NCBI GenBank assembly: GCA_014885115.2
Contig: WKLE02002829.1
Coordinates: forward strand, 6,135-36,784
Source of the DNA: Asterionellopsis glacialis
Taxonomy: Eukaryota; Bacillariophyta; Plagiogrammaphyceae; Rhaphoneidales; Asterionellopsidaceae
Reading direction: 5' to 3'
DNA length: 30,650 nt
Part shown: one piece after another, positions 10,512 through 20,629 of the stretch
Numbering within the stretch: position 1 is the first letter of the stretch
Layout: every line of letters starts with the position of its first letter
Notes under the pieces: model-generated
What the model saw: the letters and a program-made list of their open reading frames with translations, nothing else
Databases searched by the model: none
Told to the model about the DNA's origin: nothing
Translations under genes and position numbers: made by a program

Positions 10512-11666
10512 ATGGTTTTAGTATTTCCTATTGTGATACTGATGATTCTTTTATCCTTTGCAACAAGTACCACAGAATCATCGTCATCGTCTATACAACA
10601 ACAACACCAATTGTCCTCATTGTTGTTGTCGTCGTCATCATCCAGTCGAATTCGTCGTACTCTCTTGTCTGCCAAATTTACATCCGTATTGGGATATGGT
10701 GGAGCACCTCTGAATGTTATGGAAATGGGAAATCCAAAAGGACCTCCTATACTCTTCATACATGGCATGTCCATGAATCATTTGTGTTTCATGCCGCAAT
10801 ATTATAATGAACATTCTGTCATGGATAATGAAAATAAGGATGCCATTCAAAAGACGACGACAACAACACCAACCACTGATTTGTCTCACAAATTTCGGAT
10901 TGTATCATTCGATTTACGAGGTCATGGGAATTCTGCTAAACCATGGTCGTCTCAAGATGTTGCTCCAAGTCATGTTTGGGCTGATGATATTGAAGCCATT
11001 CTAGAGGCGAAACAATTACATAAACCTATAGTTGTAGCATGGTCGTTTGGGGGGTATGTGATTGCTGATTATGTACGTAAATATGGAACATCCAAATTGG
11101 GGGCTATTAATTTTGTAGGTACAACGGGAGGGTTAATTGAACAAACCTTTCCCGTAACTATTGCTACTACTACGAAGAATGATAATGATAATAATAATGA
11201 CAGAGAACAACAAGAACAAAAACAACAATATCCATCATTGGAAGAACTCAAGGAAAAGGCAGAACGTGCTGTTTCTGGAAATTTAGTAGAGGCATTGGTA
11301 GCAACAGAAGAAAATCTTCAATTAATGGAATTTACAAGCATGACACCCGAGTATCGTGAAACACTACGTTTGGCAAGTGTGATGATTTGTCCGTATTTTC
11401 GAAAGGTATTTACACAGTACAATTTAGATCATCAAGATGTAACGTCTAAATTATGTGATATCCCCTTGTTGGTATCTTGGGGAGAACAAGATCCCTTTGT
11501 CAATTCCGATTGTTACAGACGTCTTCAAACAGCATTGCCATGGGCAGAGTTTTCGACCTATCCCAAATGTAAACATTTTGTATTTGTAGAAGAAGCAGGT
11601 AGGTTCAATTTGGAACTTGATAAGTTTATTGAACGAGTATGGAAGGAACATCAATCTACATGCTGA
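10512..11666 (+). CDS. Alpha/beta hydrolase-fold protein with N-terminal signal peptide
   Basis: This is a single-exon gene of 384 residues. The first 18 residues are hydrophobic (VLVFPIVILMILLSFA) and followed by a Ser-rich stretch to about 45, which suggests a signal peptide or anchor. The fold begins near residue 56. It shows the oxyanion-loop motif FIHGMS (82-87), FDLRGHGNS (133-141), the nucleophile elbow WSFGG with Ser178, the acid Asp327 in GEQDPF, and His355 in KCKHF, so the triad is complete. Two low-complexity inserts (about 105-125 and 217-240, Asn/Asp/Gln/Thr-rich) sit in loops. The substrate cannot be told; esterase, lipase or epoxide hydrolase-like activity are all possible. No Ala-Phe plastid motif follows the signal. 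An AATAAA word lies at about 11716, past the stop. Confidence 0.85.
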   Translation: MVLVFPIVILMILLSFATSTTESSSSSIQQQHQLSSLLLSSSSSSRIRRTLLSAKFTSVLGYGGAPLNVMEMGNPKGPPILFIHGMSMNHLCFMPQYYNEHSVMDNENKDAIQKTTTTTPTTDLSHKFRIVSFDLRGHGNSAKPWSSQDVAPSHVWADDIEAILEAKQLHKPIVVAWSFGGYVIADYVRKYGTSKLGAINFVGTTGGLIEQTFPVTIATTTKNDNDNNNDREQQEQKQQYPSLEELKEKAERAVSGNLVEALVATEENLQLMEFTSMTPEYRETLRLASVMICPYFRKVFTQYNLDHQDVTSKLCDIPLLVSWGEQDPFVNSDCYRRLQTALPWAEFSTYPKCKHFVFVEEAGRFNLELDKFIERVWKEHQSTC

Positions 11667-12881
11667 AATTGAGTACAGTATTCTATCCCTTGTTCGGTGC
11701 AAGATAACCAAGATTCAATAAAGGAAATACACAATGCATTTCGTCGTCCAAGGATGAAGGAAGGAATGTCAAAAAAGTAACAAACATACCTCACTTTTAA
11801 TCTATCCTACGTATATGTCATTTGGGAAATAATAGACTTTAGAGAGGCATTATTTGGATTTGTTCCATTACAGATAAAGAGGAACACCAAGATCGTTAGA
11901 GGGAGCTTCGAAAACCGTATATATATATATTATGCACATGATGGATTTCATGACATTTCCTGATTGCAGTCCATATGCATATTTACTGTTACTTTCTATA
12001 CTTTTTTGAAAGGTCCATACACAATAAGCTTCGGTTGCCGAGTCCTAGAACATTATTCAGAGTGACGCCGCTGGATTGTATCGGACTCTTACTCTTAGAC
12101 AACAAATAATAAATACTGTAATAAATAAATCATAGTATTATTATAGTGAGTATCTATCATTTGTAACTTGTCTCACAAAATGTTGGTTGTAGTACTTTTT
12201 TGACTACCTTCAAAACCGAGAGTAAAAGTGTACAGGAGACAAAGGAGTTAGTTAGTTCGTTGCACAAACACTACTGCTTTCGTGTTGTAATGAAAAAATG
12301 CGCCTTTTTCTTTCACGAAAACCAATACCAGACTGAACTACATTCATGGACAGAAAAGAATGGGTTAGACCCAAAATAAAGTACACTAAATTTACGACAA
12401 ACTGACCAGAGAGAAACCATTCAACTATAATATTTAAAAAAAAATAGTTTGGACATGAGCATTTTTCTAAAAAAACAAAAAAAAGTCTTTGTCAAGACGT
12501 GATTCCCCCCCCAAAAATAATAATGATATCATAGGGACAGACAGACAGTGTTTTTTTTTCTTCGCAGGGCGGGAAGTGCAGTGAAACGTTCGTTCGTGGA
12601 TTCCGGCCTCCCCTCAGGATCCTCTTGATTCCTACACGTTTTTTATTTTTTATTTGTTAGTTTGTCTGTGCGCCAGAATTTGCCTCCGACATGTTTTCTC
12701 AGCCTCCCAAAAGATAAATAAATAATGATGTTGTATCGGAAAACGAAACACGATTTCATGACAATACATTATATTATGTTTCTTTGTTTTGTTTGAGCTA
12801 GTGAGCATACAGGAGCAACATATCTACAACATTACATTACATTACAACACACTAGCTAGAGAACTCTTTATCTACTGCATC
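11667..12881. other. Intergenic region upstream of the RING-BRCT gene
   Basis: This 1.2-kb AT-rich gap lies between two same-strand genes. It holds a (TA)n run near 11918-11931 and several A/T and C homopolymers (for example near 12430-12515). A repeated ACATT word lies just before the start at 12882. I see no gene. Confidence 0.6.
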
Positions 12882-15800
12882 ATGACAAGTACGTATAGTG
12901 ATTCTCAATTAAGTAATTCTGATGCATTTCATTCATGTCCTTCTCAATTAGAAGTGGAGGATACGAATACTAAAAAAGATGACGACAACGACGAAAGTGA
13001 TAATGAAAGTCAAGCACTTTTATCACCTGTGAATGAAGAACAAGAGGACCAAGAATTAAATAATACGAATAATAATCATGGTAATACAACCCAGGATATT
13101 GTCACTCACCCTAGTAGTAGTCACACTGATATTCATACTGCTGCTAGTGCTAGTGCTAGTACTCCTACCAACTCGAATAGAAAAGAACAAGTTGCGACAC
13201 CACCATCATCATCACCACCACCAACAACAGTGACAGATTTATGGAATACCTTGTATGCAGAATTGCATAATGTTGGTAAGAGTATGTCATGTCCCTTGTG
13301 TTTAAGTACATATCAAAATCCAGTCTTGTTACCCTGTGTTCATGCCTTTTGTAAGGGATGTATGGTACGATCCTTCGATGGTGGACGTAAAAATAAATGT
13401 CCTATATGTAATCAAACAGCAACAAAACGATCCATGGTAGATGCACCATCGTTACAAAATTTAGCTACCGCATACAAACATGTATTACGTAGTTTTGGAA
13501 TGACACCCATTGTCTACGATCCGGACTTTATTGGATTGACACAATTGCCACCAGAAGATGATGATGATGACGATGAGGAAGACGACGAAGAAGAAGAAAA
13601 TCAGCATGAGGATAGTCATACCAATAAGAAAAAGCATGACGAGAAAGTAAAGAAAAAGACAAATCCATCCTTATTGGATTGTCATACCCATTTGGAAGTA
13701 TCAAAAACATGGCATCGTGTCTTATCAACAACACAACAGAATAAGAATAATACTCAATTTTTATTAAAAGAACAAGAACGAGTATTAAAGGCGGATGAAA
13801 AAGCATTAGTACGTGCAGCAGTACGTCAAACAAAAAGACGTACTACTAGTAATCTACAACAAAATGACAAACATTTAAAAAAGGTTATAGAAAAAAAGGA
13901 AGCAACAAACGATATAGACATTGGTAATAGAAAAAAGAATCCAACCATGGTAAGTTTTGCCATGGATACAACTATAGATCATGATGGTAAGGATGATACA
14001 AACAAGATAAATGATAGCAATGTTAATACTACAAAACAGGCAGAAGAAGAACAAACAAAGCTGTTGTCAACAAATGACATGTCGAATACTATGAATGACA
14101 ACGATAAAACATCATCATCTAATGCGATTGTAGAAACACAAAATATACTACCAGTAGATTCATTAGTCGTGGAAGAACATTGCACCAATACGACAAAGGA
14201 AACAACGCAAAACGAAACCTTGGTAGAACCACGACATGATGAGGAAAAGGAAACGAATCAAGCACAACCACTTGAAACAACAATAACACCACAACCACCT
14301 ACAACTTTAGGAGTAGATCCTCTTCCTCCACCTACAATGTCCCAATTATTGGAAGAATCACGTGATCGTGAAGCAGCTGACCAATCAGCTGAAGAATGGA
14401 TCATGGAAGAACAGCAACAACAACAACAACAAGAGAAACGATTATCACAACAACAACAAGAAGAAAAAAGTCATGAAGCAGAGACACATGACAACAATAT
14501 TAATAAGGAAAATGTTCTTCAAGATACGACTGATACCATCAACAACAGTGGTAGTAGTCAATCATCAACAGTAGTAGGAAATGAAAAGACAGCACAAAGG
14601 TCCTTGGCAAAAGTCCATGATGGTATTCCTTTACAATCCATCCAAAATCCTCCTCCTGCTACTACTACTATTGATACTACCAAATGTCAAATCTCATTAT
14701 TGGAAACAACAACAGTTCCACCAAAGCGTGATACTGTAGATGTAGATACTACTGCTGCTGCTACTGTGGCAAAGAATGGTCCTACTACTAGTAGTGGTTC
14801 CACAACAGAATCAAAGTCAAAATCGAATAGTAGTATTGTGGAAGTACCATCTAATGTTGCCAAATTACCATTGTCATTGTCGTCAGAGACAAATGACCCT
14901 CTCACTGCAATGACAAAGCAGCCAACTACTAGACGCAATGCAAATGAATCTTTCCAAACATTCGAATGCCCTAAAGACAAACCATTACAAGAAGAAGAAA
15001 CATTTCTTCATGTTGAACAAAATTATGATACTATTCCTCGTGATAATGATAATCATGATGATGCCAGTAGGATAGATACAACAACGGATAGTGTTCTTAT
15101 GGATGGAACCAATAAAAAAACGAAATCAACTACTATCGGTGCGTCCAAGGTCGTCCCGGCAATAGTGGATGGTGGAATCCATAATGATATCAACATTGTG
15201 AATGACAGCGACAATGACAAGGACAACCTGAATAATAACAAAAGACATTCAAATAAATGTATTGTTGAACATAAAAACAAGATGGAGACTACTGAAATGC
15301 AAGAAACTGCTGGTACTGGTGTGACGACGACGACCACTACCACTACCACACCCTTGGTGTTTGCTGTGGGGGATGTTGTTCAAGTCCAAGCAAGGACATG
15401 GCCCGGAGTGAACAAACAGGGTGGTGTAGGTCGGATTACCAAGGTACATGTAGATGATGGTGGTGGTGGAATGGTATCCTATGATGTCACATATGTCTTG
15501 GGTGGAAGAGAAAAAAGAGTTGATGCTACCTTTGTCAATTCCAATGAGGCTACCAATCAATTAGGATCCACCACTACTACAGAAATTACTACTACTATTA
15601 CTACTACGAGTAATAGAAAACGATCTTCACTTGATAAAGGTAGTAGTCATGGAAGTCAGGATACGAAACGCCGTTTATCGGGTCGCAAATCTCGTCGAAT
15701 TACAAGTACAAGTCAAAAGAAGGAACAAGATGAAATTCCACCTCAATTATTGGCAGAATTGGCAGCTGCAGGTTTTGATACAGGTATTACTACAAACAAC

Positions 15801-17108
15801 AAGTCCACCAAGTCAAAGAAACAAACTACCAAGACAGTTCCAAAAGGTAAAGCTGAATCGAGAGTGGTAGTAGCACATGATGCCGATATGAAACCAAAAG
15901 CTACTAAAAAACAGTCAACATCATCTACGGCAGGTACCCAAAAAGTAAAACGTAAGTTTGGTGGCATCATACATCAAAAGGATGTAGACATGAAGAACAA
16001 CAGGTCTGGTAACCTTAAATCAGACCAACCACCCGTCAAGAAACGAACCAAGGTATTATCTTTTACAAAATCCAATAAAACTACAAAAACCAAAGTACAT
16101 GCAGCAGCCAAGACACGTGATACTATTACTACCGCTGTAGTACCCTTGTTGCCAGAATTACCACCCTTGACAGATACTGAGAAATGCAAGTTGGCGAATG
16201 ATAGATATCATGATCATTTTACCAATGCATTGAAAACATCCGTTATAACAGTTGTTCCATCAGGTCTGTCAGAACAAGATAAGGAAATGCTCCAAGTTTT
16301 ATGCAAACAAACCAAGAAAGGAACAGTTAAAATCAAATTGGCAAAGGAGTTGCATCCACACAAAACTACAATTTGCATCGTGCCCTTGGAACGACAGGAA
16401 TTGACAACTACTACTAGCGAGAATGCTGTATCGAGGAACCGAACTCTCAAAGCCATGAGAGCCCAGTTAGCAGGTATTCCAATTGTATCACCTGCGTGGG
16501 TCACTCTATGCATCCAACAGGAAAGGGTGGTGGAACCCACCAGCCTCATGTACATTCGGACGTTACCCACGAAAACACAACATCCCTCAATCTCCAAAAT
16601 TCAACTAGGTGTGGCAAATCATGCCGCTAGATTGCATCAATTGAAAAAGGGAATACTTTCTTCTCCTCCACGTTTGTCTGTCAATGTATTAGAAAATGTG
16701 TTTGTGTTTCTGTGTGGCAAATTTGACGTTTCCAATGGAAGCCCACGAAAGGCAGATGTGACATTGCTTTTGCGTGAATCTGGAGCCACCATGGTATCGT
16801 CCAATTCCATGCTGAGTAAGAAACTCAATTCATTATTTACTGTAACCGCGCAAGAAACTCTTGTTTTGCTTTGCGATGCATCCACGTCTGATGATCAGTG
16901 TGGTTTGTCTGACAGTTTGGCTGTGGCTTGCAAGAAGTCGTACATGGAATTGGAAAAGATTAATGATTCAGGAAGAATTTTGGTTGTTAGTTCACACTGG
17001 TTATTCGATTCCATCAGCTGTGGGATGAAGACCACGGGGGATGCTTATGAACCAAGTAGTCCAAGATGTAAGGACTTATGGAAGGTTTGTCAGACAAAGA
17101 CTCCATAA
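12882..17108 (+). CDS. RING plus tandem-BRCT protein, BRCA1-like predicted E3 ubiquitin ligase
   Basis: This is an intron-free frame of 1408 residues. I start at the first ATG (12882) in the frame, which is open further upstream. A C3HC4 RING lies at about 137-176 with spacing C-x2-C-x11-C-x-H-x2-C-x2-C-x12-C-x2-C, preceded by a helix as in BRCA1/BARD1. A long disordered middle follows, rich in Asp/Glu, Gln, Thr, Asn and Lys. A Tudor-like segment lies near 827-886 (ARTWPGVNKQGGVGRI). The C-terminus carries two BRCT repeats, about 1112-1227 and 1270-1404. BRCT1 holds SG (1127-1128) and RTLK (1187-1190), matching the phosphoserine-binding Ser-Gly and RTLK positions of human BRCA1, and the BRCT tryptophan in SPAWVTLC. 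No ankyrin repeats (unlike BARD1) and no PHD finger (unlike plant BRCA1) are seen. The expected role is in nuclear DNA double-strand-break repair with a RING partner; the function is inferred from architecture. Confidence 0.8.
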   Translation: MTSTYSDSQLSNSDAFHSCPSQLEVEDTNTKKDDDNDESDNESQALLSPVNEEQEDQELNNTNNNHGNTTQDIVTHPSSSHTDIHTAASASASTPTNSNRKEQVATPPSSSPPPTTVTDLWNTLYAELHNVGKSMSCPLCLSTYQNPVLLPCVHAFCKGCMVRSFDGGRKNKCPICNQTATKRSMVDAPSLQNLATAYKHVLRSFGMTPIVYDPDFIGLTQLPPEDDDDDDEEDDEEEENQHEDSHTNKKKHDEKVKKKTNPSLLDCHTHLEVSKTWHRVLSTTQQNKNNTQFLLKEQERVLKADEKALVRAAVRQTKRRTTSNLQQNDKHLKKVIEKKEATNDIDIGNRKKNPTMVSFAMDTTIDHDGKDDTNKINDSNVNTTKQAEEEQTKLLSTNDMSNTMNDNDKTSSSNAIVETQNILPVDSLVVEEHCTNTTKETTQNETLVEPRHDEEKETNQAQPLETTITPQPPTTLGVDPLPPPTMSQLLEESRDREAADQSAEEWIMEEQQQQQQQEKRLSQQQQEEKSHEAETHDNNINKENVLQDTTDTINNSGSSQSSTVVGNEKTAQRSLAKVHDGIPLQSIQNPPPATTTIDTTKCQISLLETTTVPPKRDTVDVDTTAAATVAKNGPTTSSGSTTESKSKSNSSIVEVPSNVAKLPLSLSSETNDPLTAMTKQPTTRRNANESFQTFECPKDKPLQEEETFLHVEQNYDTIPRDNDNHDDASRIDTTTDSVLMDGTNKKTKSTTIGASKVVPAIVDGGIHNDINIVNDSDNDKDNLNNNKRHSNKCIVEHKNKMETTEMQETAGTGVTTTTTTTTTPLVFAVGDVVQVQARTWPGVNKQGGVGRITKVHVDDGGGGMVSYDVTYVLGGREKRVDATFVNSNEATNQLGSTTTTEITTTITTTSNRKRSSLDKGSSHGSQDTKRRLSGRKSRRITSTSQKKEQDEIPPQLLAELAAAGFDTGITTNNKSTKSKKQTTKTVPKGKAESRVVVAHDADMKPKATKKQSTSSTAGTQKVKRKFGGIIHQKDVDMKNNRSGNLKSDQPPVKKRTKVLSFTKSNKTTKTKVHAAAKTRDTITTAVVPLLPELPPLTDTEKCKLANDRYHDHFTNALKTSVITVVPSGLSEQDKEMLQVLCKQTKKGTVKIKLAKELHPHKTTICIVPLERQELTTTTSENAVSRNRTLKAMRAQLAGIPIVSPAWVTLCIQQERVVEPTSLMYIRTLPTKTQHPSISKIQLGVANHAARLHQLKKGILSSPPRLSVNVLENVFVFLCGKFDVSNGSPRKADVTLLLRESGATMVSSNSMLSKKLNSLFTVTAQETLVLLCDASTSDDQCGLSDSLAVACKKSYMELEKINDSGRILVVSSHWLFDSISCGMKTTGDAYEPSSPRCKDLWKVCQTKTP

Positions 17109-17578
17109 CTAATAATTCCTAGTACTAAAGTAAAGCAATGTTTTAAAACCATGAAGGTTATCATATAGATCTGCAACCAAGCTTTTGAGGAGTATGAGAG
17201 ATAAATATTGGCCTCTCGCTGTAGAGTTAAATCAAGCAGGTAAAGGCGTGAATACACATGTAGTTATTGAAGTAAAACTCTACAATAGTACACCTAGCTT
17301 TCATCAAATCTTTTAACCTTTTAAATTAGTTATAATAAATAAATTCTCAACTATAACTACACAGACACACTCATTACAAATAAAACGCAAATTCGAAACC
17401 AAATCCTGCAACCAAAACCCTCCAATGAAGAGCTTGCTTTCCTGTGATGCTAAAGATATCTTTCTTTTTATCCCTTTCCACCCTATCTTTCATCTCATTC
17501 AATCTTCATTGTTGTAGGTATGAATCGCAATCATCAAGTCGACTCTTCTTTTAAAGCTGAATCAAGTCATGTCTCTTT
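17109..17578. other. Convergent 3' intergenic region
   Basis: This 470-bp AT-rich spacer separates the convergent ends of the RING-BRCT gene (+) and prohibitin (-). It should carry both 3' untranslated regions. No further gene is seen. Confidence 0.6.
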
Positions 17579-18445
17579 TTACTTATCAACTTGTAAAAGT
17601 AGGTTAGATCCACCAGAGCCACCACCAACACCTGTACTTCCACTACCACCGCCACCACCAGGGAGGTATACAATGTTACGTCCTCTAGCTAATTTGGCAG
17701 CAATTTCTTTGGCGGCATCAATTCTTCGTACTTCCACAATGGCATTTCCTGTCTTTTCCATGGCCTTGGTAATAATCGTGGCAGCCTCGGCTTCACCCTC
17801 GGCACGTGTAACGGCAGCAATACGTTCTTGTTCCGCCTTTTTCACTACCCATTGTTGACGTTCAGCTTCTTGCGATGCTACTTGTTTACTTTCAATTGCT
17901 CTCATGAATTCAACACCAAAGGTTAAATGTGTAATGGCAACATCATCAAATCGTAAATGAAACATTTTGGCACGTTTCATCATTTCTTCCTTGATGCGTT
18001 GTGACACTTCGGCACGTTTACTTAGTAATTCTTCCGCATTGTATTGTGCAACAATGGCTTTTAATACTTCGTTACCAATACTGGGCAAAACACGTTCATC
18101 AAAGTCGACACCCAATTCACGATACAAACGTGGTAATTCTTCAATGACAGGTCTCCACAAGACACGTAATTTAATATTTACCATTTGTAAATCCTTGGTA
18201 CCAGTCACGGAGGGGATTTCACGTGGTTTGGTACGAACATCCATAATAATGGGACGTTGAATGACAGGAATAATAAAGTGTGTTCCTTCTCCACGAACAT
18301 CTGGTAAAATACCACCACGCAAGGAATCGAACAGGACAGCACGTTCACCACCATCGACATTGTACAAACACGAGTTGACGGTAAAGGCACCCACAGCAAG
18401 TGCACCTGACATGGACCCTAAACGGTTCAATACATTTTGTGCCAT
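17579..18445 (-). CDS. PHB1: Prohibitin-1, mitochondrial inner membrane scaffold
   Basis: This is a single-exon gene of 288 residues. It has the prohibitin/SPFH (Band 7) core with typical PHB1 signatures: NSCLYNVDGGERAVLFD near the N-terminus, GEGTHFIIPVIQRPII, VTGTKDLQMVNI, DERVLPSI, and LTHLTF-type THLTFGVEF, then the long coiled coil (ESKQVASQEAERQQWVVKKA) and RNIVYLPGG. The short hydrophobic N-terminus (about 10-25) is the membrane anchor. PHB1 forms ring complexes with PHB2 that stabilise inner-membrane proteins. The C-terminus is odd: a Gly/Ser linker of about 18 residues lies between the conserved LPGG and the terminal LLLQ. I start at the ATG at 18445; the frame is open further upstream, but that stretch does not resemble prohibitin. 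Confidence 0.96.
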   Translation of the reverse strand: MAQNVLNRLGSMSGALAVGAFTVNSCLYNVDGGERAVLFDSLRGGILPDVRGEGTHFIIPVIQRPIIMDVRTKPREIPSVTGTKDLQMVNIKLRVLWRPVIEELPRLYRELGVDFDERVLPSIGNEVLKAIVAQYNAEELLSKRAEVSQRIKEEMMKRAKMFHLRFDDVAITHLTFGVEFMRAIESKQVASQEAERQQWVVKKAEQERIAAVTRAEGEAEAATIITKAMEKTGNAIVEVRRIDAAKEIAAKLARGRNIVYLPGGGGGSGSTGVGGGSGGSNLLLQVDK

Positions 18446-19187
18446 ATTGATAATACTGATATGTCTATGTGTGAAAGAAAGAGAGAAAGAAAGAGAGAGA
18501 GAGCTCTGTCGATTGATGGATCTAATGTCGTAGTGAAGGGTCTCTACTTCCTTGCCCGTGAGAAGCCCAACCCCCCAAAAGGAACAACACGCCGCCACAC
18601 AAGCGAAAACTTCGGATGGAAACAGAAAGAAAGATCGAGTGGTTGGATTCGTGCTAAAGAGGTCCGTCCTAGTCCGAACCCTACCTTGAGTACTAACTAA
18701 ATATAACAATAATACTGTATGTAGGACGAATTGCAAGATAAAAATCTTGTGAGATTTCATCTGTACTACAATACCCGTACAAATTTCACTGCAAGACCTG
18801 CTGGCCTGGCTGGCTGGCTGACACAGATCCAAAGAACATCATGGTAGTCCTATTACATGGGACTATCAAGTACTATAAAGTACATTGGTAGGACATGCTA
18901 AGACTAGAAATTGGATGGATCTGATTTGTATGACTCATAACCTCTATAAAGTCAATCAAAAGATAGAATCTTGTTCAGGGTACAGGTTAATTTTGAAACC
19001 ATTCAAAAAAGGCCTACGTACTCCGTGATGAAGAAATGTGTAATGTGTTGCTTTGGCACTTTTATATTGTTTGGACAGAAACCAAGATACATCTGGATAC
19101 AGTTTTTCAGGGTGTCAACACCATCCACCATTTCTCTTCCAGTGTATTTCACAACCCTCTAAAATTACAACATACACATTGTACAAG
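18446..19187. other. Divergent promoter region, prohibitin and plastid-protein genes
   Basis: This 742-bp region lies between divergent genes. A GA-rich microsatellite (18473-18504) is close to the prohibitin start and probably in its 5' untranslated region. Short inverted repeats lie near 18845-18865 (TAGTCC...GGACTA) and 18872-18885 (GTACTATAAAGTAC). No gene is supported. Confidence 0.6.
18473..18504. repeat. GA-rich microsatellite upstream of prohibitin
   Basis: A GAAA/GA purine run on the plus strand, read as a TC-rich tract on the coding strand, begins about 28 bp upstream of the prohibitin ATG. It may act as a pyrimidine-rich 5' untranslated or initiator tract. Confidence 0.85.
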
Positions 19188-20168
19188 ATGAAATTATATT
19201 CATGCATCACAGCTGTTGCATCTCAGCTATTGTTCCTTTGGGTAACCAACTCGAATGCCTTTACATATAAAAGTCAGCCAGGCTACTACAGCGCTTCTTG
19301 TCGTCAAACAAAAAGTTTTGTAGTGTTGGAATCATCGTCTTCACGCAAGGTGATTGATTGGTATGTTCAACAACCATTGGAATCCTTGGTACCCAAGGAA
19401 GATGCCTTGGCTATATTATCGGAACTTATTGCCAGTGATACATTGATTCAAGACAGTGAAGCATTAGTAACCAAGAATTGGGATTCATTAGATCGAAGAT
19501 TACGTGACGAGGGTCGGTCTGTGGGAGAGATTTTAGGATCGGAAACAACAGATCGTATCCTTAAATCAGTGTCCAATTTAAATGATTACGATCCTGGAGC
19601 TGTTCGTGCCTTTTTAGAAAGTGATGCTATTAATAATTTATTTGCCAAAATTTTGTATGATGGTATATTTGAATTTACACAAAAAATTGATATCTTTGGA
19701 AACATTTTGTCATCGTTACCCATTATTGGACCTATTCGAAAACAAATTGTGTCCGAAACAAAAAAGAATTTAGATCGTACCTTGGGACCCTTGGTTCAAC
19801 AATTCTTGGGTACCTATACCAAGGTGGCTGTCTTGGAGGCAAGTGAATTTGTCTTGTCGGCAAGTAATCGTGAAAGTTTTGGTGCAGCCAATGTACGTCT
19901 CGTATCAAGTTTAATGGAGCGACCTGTCAATTCCTTGTTACCGGATAAGTCCGTGACGGACAAGCTAAAGGATGATTCCTTTGCATATATTCGTAATGTA
20001 CAAGTCGATGATTTGAGGAATTATTTAGATTTTGCCTATGACTTTGTAGGAGATAAAAGTGTTCAAGATGTAGTTACTATAGAGAAAGTCCTCGACGCAT
20101 CACCTACTCTTCAACGAACAGTAGATAATTTGTGGGAAAAGGCTCTCCTAGCATCGAGAGACGAATGA
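19188..20168 (+). CDS. Predicted plastid-targeted protein of unknown function
   Basis: This single-exon gene encodes 326 residues from the ATG at 19188. The N-terminus is a signal peptide (hydrophobic about 5-20) that ends TNSNA|FTYKS, with Phe25 at the predicted cleavage site. This is the Ala-Phe type motif of diatom plastid precursors, followed by a Ser/Lys/Arg-containing transit-like stretch. The mature part is mostly helical and soluble, with alternating hydrophobic and charged residues. It contains a Gly/Pro-bearing hydrophobic segment near 178-195 (FGNILSSLPIIGPIRKQI) that could be an amphipathic or membrane-touching helix. I do not recognise the family and assign no function. Its neighbour on the left is divergent prohibitin and on the right convergent CDPK. 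Confidence 0.75.
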   Translation: MKLYSCITAVASQLLFLWVTNSNAFTYKSQPGYYSASCRQTKSFVVLESSSSRKVIDWYVQQPLESLVPKEDALAILSELIASDTLIQDSEALVTKNWDSLDRRLRDEGRSVGEILGSETTDRILKSVSNLNDYDPGAVRAFLESDAINNLFAKILYDGIFEFTQKIDIFGNILSSLPIIGPIRKQIVSETKKNLDRTLGPLVQQFLGTYTKVAVLEASEFVLSASNRESFGAANVRLVSSLMERPVNSLLPDKSVTDKLKDDSFAYIRNVQVDDLRNYLDFAYDFVGDKSVQDVVTIEKVLDASPTLQRTVDNLWEKALLASRDE

Positions 20169-20629
20169 TTTTATTTTTATTTTTTTTCGGTGCCCAAGTA
20201 AACATTCACATAACTATAAATCCTTCATTAAGCTACATGATGGAAAGCTGTACTTTGGTTCTACATACAAAACTTATATATTTCTACTCTTTGTTCGTTC
20301 CACCTCTTGCTATTCAAACCAATGGTAACATAGTCATAATGCCACACCAAAGCAAAACATCAGACTCGGCATATGTCTCTGTACAAAACGTTACATCTTG
20401 ATCTTGTAAAGTTGAACCAGGAGGTATATCTACACTCACATCAAGTTCCACCTTTTTTTTTTTTGATAAATGGAAAGTGGGTTGACTATGGATGATATGT
20501 TTTGAAACTAGGTAACACGAAATAAAACTTTTTAAAAAAGGGGGTCTAGTAGTAGTTTATCCCAAATCAACAACTCTCTTTCAACTTTTTTTCCCCTCCC
20601 TTTATTGTATTTTAATCTTTTCTTTCACT
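20169..20629. other. Convergent 3' intergenic region
   Basis: This 461-bp AT-rich spacer separates the plastid-protein gene (+) from the CDPK (-). It has T homopolymers near 20171-20190 and 20451-20465. No gene is seen. Confidence 0.6.

Noticed and set aside
15053..15349. Valine-rich minus-strand frames inside the RING-BRCT gene
   Set aside because: They are shadows of the trinucleotide runs in the real gene on the plus strand.
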